DNA of 52,904 bases. It comes from an uncultured Gammaproteobacteria bacterium (GTDB lineage Bacteria > Pseudomonadota > Gammaproteobacteria > Pseudomonadales > Pseudohongiellaceae). The position numbers and the translations under genes were made by a program. The notes beneath the pieces are model-generated. The model made no database searches. It was not told the DNA's origin and was given only the letters and a program-made list of their open reading frames with translations. Positions 8,671-16,806 of the stretch are shown here, piece by piece. The DNA lies in NCBI GenBank assembly GCA_903837345.1, contig CAILUG010000052.1, positions 1 through 52,904 of the forward strand, in the 5' to 3' direction. Within the stretch, counting starts at the first letter, position 1; the number at the start of each line of letters is the position of its first letter.

Positions 8671-9438
8671 TCAGTGCGTAATTCTTACAGTTGAAATGAA
8701 CACGCTCAAATCTTCGGAGCCGCTGGCGGGGATGGGGCAGTTGCGGTCTATGTTGGCGACGAAGCGGGGGTCCTGGCTGGTGCCCTCTGTTACTTTTGAG
8801 TGCATAGCTGGTGAGCAGTCGTAGAACCAGCGCTGGATCATCTGACGGTTGGCTTCGGCGCAGGCCATGGCCTCGGGGCTGTCAGGGCTGGCGCCGGTGC
8901 TGAATACGCGCTCGGATTCACTGTAAACGCGAGCCATTTCTTCTTTCATGCTCAGCCAGTCGGCTTTGGTGTATTAGCTGGCTCGTTTGACTGATTGCTT
9001 CCAGCCTTCAGTATTGCCCCAACGTTGCTCTGCCTCCTTTTGCAAGGATTCATCAAGGTCCGGAAACACTTCAAACATGGCGTTGTTGCTCATGAGGTTC
9101 TCCTGCGGGTCGCGCATGGCGGCCAAAGTAGTTTCGATCAGGGACAATGCGGATGACAGCTCACTGGCGCGTGCTCGCAGCAGTTCACGCTGCTGCAGCA
9201 GGATGGCTTCACGGTCGAAGTCAGTGGCAGACACCAGAGCCTTGATATCGGTCAATGAAAATTCCAGCGTGCGGTAAAAGCGGATCACCTGCAGTTTTTG
9301 CAGATCTTCACCGGAGTAGAAACGGTAGCCGGCATCGTTGCGCAGCGACGGCACCAACAGGCCGATCCCATCGTAATGATGCAGCGTGCGGATGCTGACT
9401 TTGGCAAGTCTGGCGACTTCGCCGATCTGATATGACAT
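8671..9438 (-). pseudogene. MerR-family regulator with TipAS domain, interrupted by in-frame TAA
   Basis: Residues 1-70 are a clear MerR DNA-binding domain (IGEVARLAKVSIRTLHHYDGIGLL, then GYRFYSGEDLQKL), followed by a coiled helix and the start of a TipAS ligand-binding domain (EAEQRWGNTEGWKQS). After codon 154 the frame meets TAA at 8974-8976. The same frame then resumes with YTKADWLSMKEEMARV and carries the rest of the TipAS domain to 8671. Read through the stop, the length of about 255 residues matches TipA/Mta regulators, which sense drugs such as thiopeptides and activate efflux genes. One base change could create this stop. Alternatives are sequencing error, stop suppression, or a functional short form. 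An internal ATG at 8949 would drop the first TipAS helix. Confidence 0.8.
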
Positions 9439-9467
9439 AACGTACTCCGGTAATGATGTGCGGGAGC

Positions 9468-9498
9468 AGTGTCAGGCTTTACGTAACGATAGGGTCAA
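9468..9498 (-). promoter_or_regulatory. MerR-type promoter/operator of the TipA-like gene
   Basis: On the minus strand TTGACC (9493-9498) and GACACT (9468-9473) are separated by 19 bases, the long spacing typical of MerR-controlled promoters. The spacer contains the perfect 8-bp palindrome TTACGTAA (9479-9486). This fits autoregulation by the adjacent regulator. The -10 match is only 3 of 6. The -35 overlaps the end of the purN-like gene. Confidence 0.5.
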
Positions 9499-10091
9499 GC
9501 CTGCCTGGCAAGAAATTTCCTGATGGCAGCCAGATAGAGTCCGGGCTCGGTGGCCTGCACCTTCTGGCGCAGGCTTGCCACGGTATCACTGGTGGTGACT
9601 GGTACCTGCGATTGCAAAATCACAGCTCCTTCGTCGATGCCGGCTGTTACCAGGTGGACACTCGCCCCGGAACCGGATTCGCCTGCTGCCAATACCGCTT
9701 CATGCACGAAATCGCCATACATGCCTTTGCCGCCATGTTTCGGCAACAGCGCCGGATGGATATTGAGAATGCATCCGGAAAATGCTGCCAGTGTGCGCGG
9801 GCCAATCGCTTTCATGTACCCGGAACACACCACCAGATCAGTGCCGGCTTGCTGCAACACGCTGCATATGGCCTCGTCGGCATTGTCTTCGCCGCGATGG
9901 GACTTGCTGCTCAGGTGGCGTACCGGCATGTCATGTTCGAGACACCAGTGCAGGATCGCAGAATCGCGGTTGTTGGTGATCAGGATGCCGGGCGTGGCTG
10001 CCAGTTCACCATTGCGCATCGCGCTGATCAGGAATCTGGCCGAGGAGCCGCCGTGGGAGGCAAGAAAACTGATGACGGGCAGCTTGTTCAT
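9495..10091 (-). CDS. phosphoribosylglycinamide formyltransferase-like protein (PurN family)
   Basis: A 198-residue formyltransferase-fold protein. It has an N-terminal nucleotide-binding strand-loop (FLASHGGSSARFL), the catalytic block LNIHPALLP with the Asn and His expected in PurN, and GIDEGAVILQ holding the conserved Asp. PurN transfers a formyl group from 10-formyltetrahydrofolate to GAR in purine synthesis. The loop after NIHPALLP (KHGGKGMYG) is not the usual enterobacterial form, and no purM is adjacent, so a divergent PurN or a related formyltransferase with another acceptor is possible. The ATG overlaps the upstream DMT gene stop (ATGA), indicating one operon. Confidence 0.75.
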   Translation of the reverse strand: MNKLPVISFLASHGGSSARFLISAMRNGELAATPGILITNNRDSAILHWCLEHDMPVRHLSSKSHRGEDNADEAICSVLQQAGTDLVVCSGYMKAIGPRTLAAFSGCILNIHPALLPKHGGKGMYGDFVHEAVLAAGESGSGASVHLVTAGIDEGAVILQSQVPVTTSDTVASLRQKVQATEPGLYLAAIRKFLARQA

Positions 10092-10957
10092 CGGAACGCC
10101 TTGGGACGATAAGTGGTGAGTCCGATGCCCAGCATGATGCAGCCGGCACCGATCAGCATTTTTATCGTGACAGTTTCAGAGAGAAACATGAAGCCCCACA
10201 GCATTGCAAACACCGGTGACAGATAGGTGACGATGACCGTGCGGGTGACGCCGATGGTCGCCAGCAAATGAAAATAAATGATGTAGGCGGTGCCGGTGCA
10301 CAACACGCCAAGTACGCAGACAATCAGCCAGCCCGCAGCCGGTACCGGCGCAGCCGGCCACTGCAGGTACGCAACCGGCAACAGGCACAGTGCGGAAAAC
10401 ACCTGGCTGCCGGCCGAGACCACCAGGGGCGACAAGCCCGCCAGAAACCGGCGCGAATAATTGCCGGTGAGTCCGTACAAAAAGGTGGCGCCCATGCCGG
10501 CCATGATCGGCAGCAGTGGAAAACTGGTATTGATGGTGTCGCGGTCCAGCACCATCACCAGCAGGCCGATGAAACTGACTCCAATGCCAATCATCGTGGG
10601 CACACTCATGTATTCCTTGATCCACAACCAGGCGATGATCGCACTGAAAACCGGTGTGAAAGCATTGAGTATCGAAGCGAAGCCGGCAGATGTGTATTGC
10701 GTGCTGATCGACAGCAGGGAAAAAGGCAGTGCGGTACTGATCAGGCCCAGCACCAGCAGGTGACGCCAGTATTGGCGGAATACCGGCCACTCGCCTTTGA
10801 TCAATACCAGCGGCAGCAGAGTACATGCCGCAATCAGCGAGCGCGAAGCCGTCAATGGTACAGGGCCGAAAAACCCGACCGACATGCGTATGAACAGGAA
10901 CGAGCCGCCCCAGATCGCGGCCAGCAGAATCAACAGCAACAAAGAGCGGAGTTTCAA
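10088..10957 (-). CDS. EamA/DMT superfamily transporter
   Basis: About 289 residues with ten predicted membrane segments in two EamA repeats. The first begins LLLLILLAAIWGGSFLFIR and the second lies near PLVVSAGSQVFSALCLLPVAYL. These are inner-membrane drug/metabolite exporters of mostly unknown substrate. I favour the TTG start at 10957, just after the yjbR-like stop, because the typical family N-terminus begins there. An ATG at 11017 would overlap the upstream gene by 44 bases and add an untypical leader. The stop overlaps the purN-like start. Confidence 0.8.
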   Translation of the reverse strand: MKLRSLLLLILLAAIWGGSFLFIRMSVGFFGPVPLTASRSLIAACTLLPLVLIKGEWPVFRQYWRHLLVLGLISTALPFSLLSISTQYTSAGFASILNAFTPVFSAIIAWLWIKEYMSVPTMIGIGVSFIGLLVMVLDRDTINTSFPLLPIMAGMGATFLYGLTGNYSRRFLAGLSPLVVSAGSQVFSALCLLPVAYLQWPAAPVPAAGWLIVCVLGVLCTGTAYIIYFHLLATIGVTRTVIVTYLSPVFAMLWGFMFLSETVTIKMLIGAGCIMLGIGLTTYRPKAFR

Positions 10958-10973
10958 GAGATCAACAACCTGG

Positions 10974-11315
10974 CTAAGGTCTTTGGTTGAGCGGCATGCC
11001 CGCAATAACCAGGGCATAGGAGTTGTCGATCATGCGCTTGATTTCACCGGCAGGTACTGTGCCGTCAAGTATAACCGTGTTCCAGTGTTTCTTGTTCAGG
11101 TGGTAGCCCGGGATGATGGCGGTGAACAGGTCGCGTAGTGCCAGGGCTTCCGAGGGATCGCATTTCAGGCTGACACTGGCAATGCCACTTTCAAGCGAGA
11201 GCAATGCAAAAATCTTGTGGCGCACCCGAAAGACCGCAGTCTGGGGCCCAAACGGGAAATCCTCAACGGATTGTGGATGGCTGAGTATATGACTGCGGGC
11301 CTGCTGGTAGTCCAT
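10974..11315 (-). CDS. MmcQ/YjbR family protein
   Basis: A 113-residue protein of the YjbR/CyaY-like fold. Family marks include the N-terminal VEDFPFGPQTAVFRVRHKIFAL, SLKCDP, and the C-terminal HLNKKHWNTVILDG. The family is described as DNA-binding because of its double-wing fold, but its role in the cell is unclear. It is first in a probable operon with the DMT transporter and the PurN-like gene. Its start faces the fklB-like gene, with 66 bases between the two start codons for both promoters. Confidence 0.85.
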   Translation of the reverse strand: MDYQQARSHILSHPQSVEDFPFGPQTAVFRVRHKIFALLSLESGIASVSLKCDPSEALALRDLFTAIIPGYHLNKKHWNTVILDGTVPAGEIKRMIDNSYALVIAGMPLNQRP

Positions 11316-11381
11316 GCTTGCGGCTCCTCAAGTCTGGCAGTACGCATGCTACCATGCCGCTTTTTTCAAGCGGAGGTGTTT

Positions 11382-11999
11382 ATGAATCAACCCTTGACCG
11401 GTGCCGAAGCACTGGCCAGTTATGCGATAGGCCGCCAGATCGGCGAGCAGTTGCAAGGTCAGCCGTTTCCAGGTTTGCAGATTGATGCGTTACTGCAGGG
11501 GCTGGGTGCAGTGCTGCGTGGCGAGGCATCGCCCTACAAGGAAGACGAGCTGCGCGGGGCCATGGATGAGCTCAACCGCCGTGTTCAGCGCATGCAGAAG
11601 CAACAGGCCAACAGCATGGCTGCGGCCGGCGAACAGTTTCTGAAACAGAATGCCGGCAAACCCGGAATCATTACTACCGCCAGTGGTTTGCAATACGAAG
11701 TTCTGCAAGCGGGTGCAGGCAAAACCCCGCAAGCCGGCTCCACTGTGCGGGTTCATTATCATGGAACCCTGATTGACGGCACTGTGTTCGACAGCTCCGT
11801 GCAAAGGGGGGAACCCCTGGAATTTCCGGTAAATGGCGTGATCAGTGGCTGGACCGAAGCGCTGCAGCTGATGCAGGAAGGCTCACGCTGGAAACTCTAT
11901 ATCCCGCATGAGCTCGGTTACGGCGCCCGCGGTGCCGGCGGTGCCATTGGTCCTTACAGCACCCTGATATTTGAAGTGGAGCTGTTGGGGGTGTTGTAA
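11382..11999 (+). CDS. fklB: FKBP-type peptidyl-prolyl isomerase (FklB-like)
   Basis: A 205-residue cis-trans prolyl isomerase. The N-terminal half is a helical dimerisation domain (SYAIGRQIGEQL). The C-terminal half is an FKBP domain with VHYHGTLIDGTVFDSS, PLEFPVNGVISGWTEALQLM and IPHELGYGARG. No signal peptide is seen, so it is probably cytoplasmic like FklB. The ATG at 11382 has a strong upstream cggaggt, which decides the start over an in-frame codon at 11217. The transcript probably ends in the 350-bp gap before the DAHP synthase gene, which is on the other strand. Confidence 0.9.
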   Translation: MNQPLTGAEALASYAIGRQIGEQLQGQPFPGLQIDALLQGLGAVLRGEASPYKEDELRGAMDELNRRVQRMQKQQANSMAAAGEQFLKQNAGKPGIITTASGLQYEVLQAGAGKTPQAGSTVRVHYHGTLIDGTVFDSSVQRGEPLEFPVNGVISGWTEALQLMQEGSRWKLYIPHELGYGARGAGGAIGPYSTLIFEVELLGVL

Positions 12000-12256
12000 G
12001 CTTCGGTGAGTACCAATGCCAACTTTGTCCACTTGCCGCCAATGGCGCATGGCACTATGCCACCATGCGGCTGGCACTAAAATAATTGAAAAAAATATTG
12101 TATTTGGCTGAGACAAACTGCACTTTCATTGCACTTTGCATGTTGCGACGAACGAAGTGCCGAGTGAGCTGGATGCATCAGTAAATTCAGTTGCAGTTTA
12201 TTCAGTTATGGAAGAGCGTGACTTGTCTCGATGGATGAGATTTATCACAGGGACGG

Positions 12257-12281
12257 CCCTCCCGTGCGATGCACGGAAGGG
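12257..12281. other. GC-rich hairpin downstream of the DAHP synthase gene
   Basis: CCCT-C-CCGTGC, a GAT loop, then GCACGG-A-AGGG form a stem of about ten pairs with one mismatch. It lies between fklB and the DAHP synthase gene, which are convergent. There is no T-run on either side, so it is a weak candidate for an intrinsic terminator. It is directly followed by the 12-bp repeats. The rest of the gap (12000-12256) holds only an AT-rich stretch near 12080-12105 and no gene that I can see. Confidence 0.5.
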
Positions 12282-12336
12282 TGTTTGTGAGGGTGTTTGA
12301 AAGGGTGATTGAAAGGGTGATTGAAAGGGTGATTGA
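12277..12336. repeat. 12-bp tandem repeats
   Basis: Five 12-base units: aagggtgtttgt, gagggtgtttga, then three perfect copies of aagggtgattga (12301-12336). They lie 11 bases beyond the stop of the DAHP synthase gene, in its likely 3' untranslated region. No ORF is involved. This is slippage-prone sequence that may vary between strains. Confidence 0.9.
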
Positions 12337-12347
12337 AAGAGGGTACT

Positions 12348-13403
12348 TCAGGACCTGCCTTTCCGAACAGCGTCTGCCAGCACTTCAAACATTTCCACTG
12401 TTGTATCCCAGCCCATGCAGGCATCAGTGATGCTCTGTCCGTAGACGAGTGGTTTCCCCGGCACCATCTTTTGTGCGCCTGCCACCAGATGACTCTCCAG
12501 CATCAATCCCGCAATGGACCGGGTGCCACCGGCAATCTGGCCGGCAACATCGCGACACACGATTGCCTGCCGCGCCTGATCCTTGCCGGAGTTGGCGTGA
12601 CTGCAATCGACGACAATGGCCTGACTCAATCCGGCTTTTTCGAGTCGCTCGGCGGATTCGGCAATGCTTTCCGGATCGTAGTTGGGATGACGACTGCCGC
12701 CGCGCAGGATGATGTGGCAGTCGGGATTGCCCGCAGTCTGGAAAATGGCTGAATGTCCTTCCTTGGTGACCGAAAGAAAATGATGCGGATGCGCGGCTGA
12801 GGCAACGGCATCCACAGCAATCTGGATGGTGCCACCGGTGCCATTCTTGAAGCCGACCGGACATGACAGGCCCGATGCCAGTTCACGATGACATTGTGAT
12901 TCGGTGGTACGGGCACCTATGGCACCCCACGACACTACATCAGCAATATATTGCGGGCTGATCAGATCGAGAAATTCGGTGCCGGAGGCAACGCCGCGAT
13001 CGGCCAGTTCCAGCAGCAGTTTGCGCGCAATCCGCAAACCATCGTTGATGCGGAAACTGTCATCAAGTCCCGGATCGTTGATCAGTCCTTTCCAGCCCAC
13101 AGTGGTACGCGGTTTCTCGAAGTAGACGCGCATGATGACCAGCAGTTCCTTTTCGTGCAGTTTGATCTGCGTTTGCAGGCGGCTGGCGTACTCATGTGCG
13201 GCAACCGTGTCGTGGATCGAACAGGGGCCGGCAATCACCAGCAACCGCTTGTCTTCACCGCGCAGGATTTTCTGGATGGCTGCGCGGGTGCCGAGCACGG
13301 TGCTGGTGGCAGCCTCGGTGATCGGCAATTCGTTGATCACCTGGCGCGGGGAGGACAGTTCCTTCATTACTACGATGCGGGTATCGTCGGTGGTGGCTTT
13401 CAT
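12348..13403 (-). CDS. 3-deoxy-7-phosphoheptulonate synthase (class I, AroF/G/H family)
   Basis: A 351-residue class I DAHP synthase, which condenses phosphoenolpyruvate and erythrose 4-phosphate in the first step of aromatic amino acid synthesis. Motifs include IAGPCSIHD, MRVYFEKPRTTVGWKGLINDPGLD, GARTTESQ and FKNGTGGTIQ, with the metal-binding Cys in AGPCS. Length matches the E. coli enzymes. Which feedback isozyme (Phe, Tyr or Trp) cannot be told by eye, so no symbol is given. I chose ATG 13403 (MKATTDDTRIV) over 13451. It lies 77 bases downstream of ileS on the same strand and may be co-transcribed. Confidence 0.92.
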   Translation of the reverse strand: MKATTDDTRIVVMKELSSPRQVINELPITEAATSTVLGTRAAIQKILRGEDKRLLVIAGPCSIHDTVAAHEYASRLQTQIKLHEKELLVIMRVYFEKPRTTVGWKGLINDPGLDDSFRINDGLRIARKLLLELADRGVASGTEFLDLISPQYIADVVSWGAIGARTTESQCHRELASGLSCPVGFKNGTGGTIQIAVDAVASAAHPHHFLSVTKEGHSAIFQTAGNPDCHIILRGGSRHPNYDPESIAESAERLEKAGLSQAIVVDCSHANSGKDQARQAIVCRDVAGQIAGGTRSIAGLMLESHLVAGAQKMVPGKPLVYGQSITDACMGWDTTVEMFEVLADAVRKGRS

Positions 13404-13480
13404 TTTTTGGTTCTCTGTTAAATCTTCATATGGTTCAGTGCTTGGCTCCAAGCCTCCGAATTCAGTGCTGGATTCTTTTG

Positions 13481-16400
13481 TTACGAAATTACTTTCAGTT
13501 CCAGCTCCAGGGTTTGTTCGTCGATTTCAAAATGGAGTGCGTTGTCCTTGTTATCAAGAGGCTTGAGTTCCACTCCCAGTGTTTCTTGTTGGATGTAACC
13601 CGCGTGTGCTGTGATTGCTTCCGCCAGTTCGGGGGAGGCGGTGTAGCTGATGCGGATTCGGTCGGTGACTTTGAAGCCGAGATCCTTGCGGGATTTCTGG
13701 ATGCGATTCACCACTTCCCGTGCCAGGCCTTCCTGCACCAGTTCCGGCAGCAGGGTGCAGTCAAGATCGATGGAGATCAGGCGATCGGATACCGTATCGG
13801 TGCCAGCCTTGGCTTCGCGGTAGACGAGGATGTCGTCGGTGCTGAAGTCAGTGCCGGCAATGTTCAGTGAACCGGTTTCCTGCAAGCTGTTCAGTGCGGC
13901 CGAGTCGAGTTTTTCGATCAGCCCGCGGAACTTGCCGAAGTCCTTGCCAAGCCGTTTGCCGAGTACCGGTGAATTGGGTTTGGCGTACAAGCGGATGAAG
14001 TCATCCTCGTTGCGGGTGTACTGCACGCTCTTCACGTTCAGCTCGCTCTTGATATAACTCTCCAGCCGCGCGATTTCATCCAGCATGCTTTGGTCGCGAT
14101 GAATGATGGTGAGACGGGCCAGCGGTGTCTTGGTCTTGATCTTGACCTGGTTACGCTTCTGGCGACCAAGCAGCATGATGGCTTGCATGCGCGCAACCGC
14201 AGCTTCCAGTGCTGTCTGGATCAGTGCGGCCTGGGCATTCGGGAACCGGCACAGATGCACCGATTCCGGCGGTTGCCCGTCCACAGGCGCGTAGGGCAGC
14301 AGTTGCTGATAGATATGCTCGGCCAGGAACGGTGCGAATGGTGCCATGCCGAGTGTCAGCGCATGCAGCGTCTGGTACAAGGTCTGGTAGGCAGCTTCCT
14401 TGTCGGCAGATTTTCCTTCCACCCAGAAACGGCTGCGGTTGAGCCGGATATACCAGTTGGTGAGGTCTTCGATGAACTCGAACAGTGCCGGCACCACGTT
14501 GTAAAGCCGGTACCCGGCCATCTCGCGCGTGACATTGGTCAGCAAGGACTGCAGGCGCGACAGCATCCATTGATCCGTGATGTTGGCGGACACCGGTGCA
14601 TTGGTCTGCGCACGCCAGCCGTCAATGTCGGCATAGGTCTGCAGGAACCTGAACGAGTTGTACCAGGGCAGCAGTGCGCGCCGCACCATGTCCTTGACGC
14701 CGCTGTCGGAAAATCGTTGTTCTTCGGCTTTTACCAGGCCCGAGTTGATCAGATACAAACGCAAGGCGTCGGCACCGTATTCTTCCATCAGGATGTCGGG
14801 GGGTGTGTAGTTCTGCAAACGTTTCGACATTTTCTTGCCGTCTTCAGCCATCACGATACCGTTGACGATCACATTCTTGAATGAAGGCTTGTCGAACAGC
14901 GCTGTGCTCAATACCAGCAAGGTGTAGAACCAGCCACGGGTCTGGTCGAGGCCTTCCGCAATGTATTCGGCCGGGAAGCCGGCTTCGAACAGTTGCTGGT
15001 TTTCGAACGGATAATGCAGTTGCGCATAAGGCATGGAGCCGGATTCAAACCAGCAGTCGAGCACTTCCGGCACGCGGCGGTAAACCCCGGTTTCTCCCGG
15101 TTGGGTGAAGGTGAGGTCGTCGACGAATTCGCGATGCAGATCGCCCACCAGCACTCCTGTGTATTCCTGCAACTCGGCAATGGAGCCGATGCAAACCGCC
15201 TTGCCGCTGACATCATTGATCCAGATCGGCAGCGGTGTGCCCCAGTAGCGGTTGCGCGAAATGCACCAGTCAATTGCATTCTGCAGCCAGTTGCCCATGC
15301 GACCGTTTTTCATGTGGTCGGGTACCCAGTTGATCTGCTGGTTGTTGGCCACCAGAGCGTCGCGCATCTGTTCCACCTTCACATACCATGCCGGAATGGT
15401 GCGATAGATGATCGGTGTATCCGAGCGCGGGCAGAACGGATAGCTGTGCACTATCACATCCTGTTGCAGCAGTTTGCCTGCTTCCTTCAGTCGGCGGATC
15501 AGCGCCTTGTCAGCTTCTTTCACATACACGCCAACATAGTCGCTGACTTCTGCCGTGAACTTGCCTTCAAAGTCGACCGGGCAGGGCACGGCTTTTACGC
15601 CATGGGCTTTCATCACGCGGAAGTCGTCTTCACCGAATGCAGGCGCCAGATGTACCACGCCGGTGCCGCTTTCGGTGGTGACATAGTCGTCGGCCAGAAT
15701 GCGGAACGCGCCTTCATTGGTCAGCGTGCTGAAATACGGGAACAGTGGCAGGTAGTGTTTGCCGACCATGGCAGTGCCTGGCATGGTGGCCAGTACCGTC
15801 AATTGCCGGTTTTTGCCGACGGCTTCCAGACGCGCTTGTGCCAGGTAAATCTTGCGTCCACTCTCGGCTTCCTGCACCAGTACATAATCAATGTTGGCGT
15901 TTACGCACAGGCCCAGATTGGAAGGCAAGGTCCACGGAGTGGTTGTCCACGCAGCCACATATGCATCTTCGTCTTTCAGCTTGAAGAGGATCGTGATAGC
16001 AGGATCCTGCACGTCCTGGTAATTGGAGCCAGCTTCAAAATTCGACAACACGGTGCCTAACGCAGTAGAGAACGGCACCACTTTCACACCCTGGTAGACC
16101 AGATCCTTCTGCCACAGCTGCTGCATCACCCACCACACAGACTCCATGAAGGAAGGGTCCATGGTTTTGTAGTCATTGCGAAAATCGACCCAGCGGCCGA
16201 TGCGCGTGATGGTTTTTTCCCATTCGGCGGTGTAGCGCTGCACGATGCCGCGGCAGGCATCGTTGTAACCCTTGATGCCCATCTTTGCGACTGCCTGTTG
16301 CGCACTCATGCCAAACGACTTGTCAATTTCATGTTCGATCGGCACGCCGTGACAGTCCCAGCCGAAGCGGCGTTGTACGTAGTAGCCCTGCATTGTGTAG

Positions 16401-16675
16401 TAGCGCGGGATGATGTCCTTCAGCGTAGAACCGACCAGATGGCCGTGATGGGGCAGCCCGGTGGCAAACGGCGGGCCGTCATAGAATATATAGGGCTTGC
16501 AGTGCTGCGTCTGATCCAGCGAGCGCTGGAACACATTGCGGTCGCGCCAGAACTGCAACACAGCATGCTCTGCCTTCACAAAGGAAAAGCTGTCGCTGCC
16601 GGACAGCTCCTGACGCTCGTCAGTGTCCGGACTGAGGGGCATATCGGTATTCACATTGCTCGTTGGGCTTGTCAT
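13481..16675 (-). CDS. ileS: isoleucyl-tRNA synthetase, long type-2-like form
   Basis: About 1064 residues, longer than the usual bacterial IleRS of about 940. The class I signatures are HHGH (residues 76-79, in the context DGPPFATGLP) and KMSKR near residue 615. Editing-domain phrases such as AAWTTTPWTLPSNLGL are present. The DGPPFATGLP context and the length resemble the eukaryote-like IleRS2 group, known for low mupirocin sensitivity. I see no C-terminal zinc cluster of the IleRS1 kind. The start is uncertain: ATG 16675 is chosen, ATG 16642 is possible, and an in-frame TTG at 16729 would read through a terminator hairpin. None has a good ribosome site. The leader looks like an attenuator, described separately. 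Confidence 0.93.
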   Translation of the reverse strand: MTSPTSNVNTDMPLSPDTDERQELSGSDSFSFVKAEHAVLQFWRDRNVFQRSLDQTQHCKPYIFYDGPPFATGLPHHGHLVGSTLKDIIPRYYTMQGYYVQRRFGWDCHGVPIEHEIDKSFGMSAQQAVAKMGIKGYNDACRGIVQRYTAEWEKTITRIGRWVDFRNDYKTMDPSFMESVWWVMQQLWQKDLVYQGVKVVPFSTALGTVLSNFEAGSNYQDVQDPAITILFKLKDEDAYVAAWTTTPWTLPSNLGLCVNANIDYVLVQEAESGRKIYLAQARLEAVGKNRQLTVLATMPGTAMVGKHYLPLFPYFSTLTNEGAFRILADDYVTTESGTGVVHLAPAFGEDDFRVMKAHGVKAVPCPVDFEGKFTAEVSDYVGVYVKEADKALIRRLKEAGKLLQQDVIVHSYPFCPRSDTPIIYRTIPAWYVKVEQMRDALVANNQQINWVPDHMKNGRMGNWLQNAIDWCISRNRYWGTPLPIWINDVSGKAVCIGSIAELQEYTGVLVGDLHREFVDDLTFTQPGETGVYRRVPEVLDCWFESGSMPYAQLHYPFENQQLFEAGFPAEYIAEGLDQTRGWFYTLLVLSTALFDKPSFKNVIVNGIVMAEDGKKMSKRLQNYTPPDILMEEYGADALRLYLINSGLVKAEEQRFSDSGVKDMVRRALLPWYNSFRFLQTYADIDGWRAQTNAPVSANITDQWMLSRLQSLLTNVTREMAGYRLYNVVPALFEFIEDLTNWYIRLNRSRFWVEGKSADKEAAYQTLYQTLHALTLGMAPFAPFLAEHIYQQLLPYAPVDGQPPESVHLCRFPNAQAALIQTALEAAVARMQAIMLLGRQKRNQVKIKTKTPLARLTIIHRDQSMLDEIARLESYIKSELNVKSVQYTRNEDDFIRLYAKPNSPVLGKRLGKDFGKFRGLIEKLDSAALNSLQETGSLNIAGTDFSTDDILVYREAKAGTDTVSDRLISIDLDCTLLPELVQEGLAREVVNRIQKSRKDLGFKVTDRIRISYTASPELAEAITAHAGYIQQETLGVELKPLDNKDNALHFEIDEQTLELELKVIS

Positions 16676-16693
16676 AAACAGGAAACCAGAAAC

Positions 16694-16719
16694 AAAAAAC
16701 CCGCCGGTTGGCGGGTTTT
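16694..16719 (-). terminator. intrinsic terminator in the ileS leader (candidate attenuator)
   Basis: On the minus strand AAAACCCGCC, a loop AACC, and GGCGGGTTTT form a perfect 10-bp stem followed by T residues (TTTTTT in total). It lies 18 bases before the chosen ileS ATG, between the likely promoter and the gene. No gene ends just upstream on this strand: the next gene, at 16960, is divergent. It is therefore better explained as a regulated attenuator than as an ordinary gene end. Confidence 0.75.
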
Positions 16720-16735
16720 GAATGTGCAACAGCCT

Positions 16736-16798
16736 TCAACCCACCCTGCGGTGCTGAATAATAAAGCGGTATATGGCGAAGACGTTTGCGTATTTCAT
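16736..16798 (-). CDS. candidate ileS leader peptide, 20 aa with three Ile codons
   Basis: ATG at 16798 opens a 20-codon ORF ending TGA at 16736-16738. It contains AIYRFIIQH: three Ile codons (ATA, ATT, ATT), two of them adjacent. The last codons AGG GTG GGT overlap GGTGGGTT, which can pair with AACCCGCC, the 5' arm of the downstream terminator (8 pairs, one G-U). A ribosome stalled at the Ile codons would leave this antiterminator free. A ribosome reaching the stop would cover it. That is the classic attenuation logic, as in pheM-pheST. Weak points: no clear ribosome site, and the best promoter places the transcript start almost at the ATG. Ile content is only three in twenty. Confidence 0.45.
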   Translation of the reverse strand: MKYANVFAIYRFIIQHRRVG

Positions 16799-16806
16799 GG
16801 TCGGGC

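Noticed and set aside
8671-8949. Independent short TipAS protein starting at the internal ATG 8949
   Set aside because: No ribosome site is evident, and the first TipAS helix (EAEQRWGN) would be missing. A broken full-length regulator is more likely.
12277-12336. CRISPR or plasmid iteron array
   Set aside because: Units of 12 bases without spacers, no cas or rep gene nearby. It is a simple tandem repeat at a gene end.
14993-16060. A 355-codon plus-strand frame over ileS
   Set aside because: ileS motifs are on the minus strand in this stretch. The plus frame has no family features.
16445-16448. Swapped GxHH active-site motif as in mupirocin hyper-resistant IleRS2
   Set aside because: The motif reads HHGH, the canonical HxGH order, so no hyper-resistance signature is visible.
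16694-16719. Simple end-of-gene terminator between divergent genes
   Set aside because: No gene reads into it from upstream on the minus strand, and the plus-strand T-run is short. An attenuator in the ileS leader explains it better.
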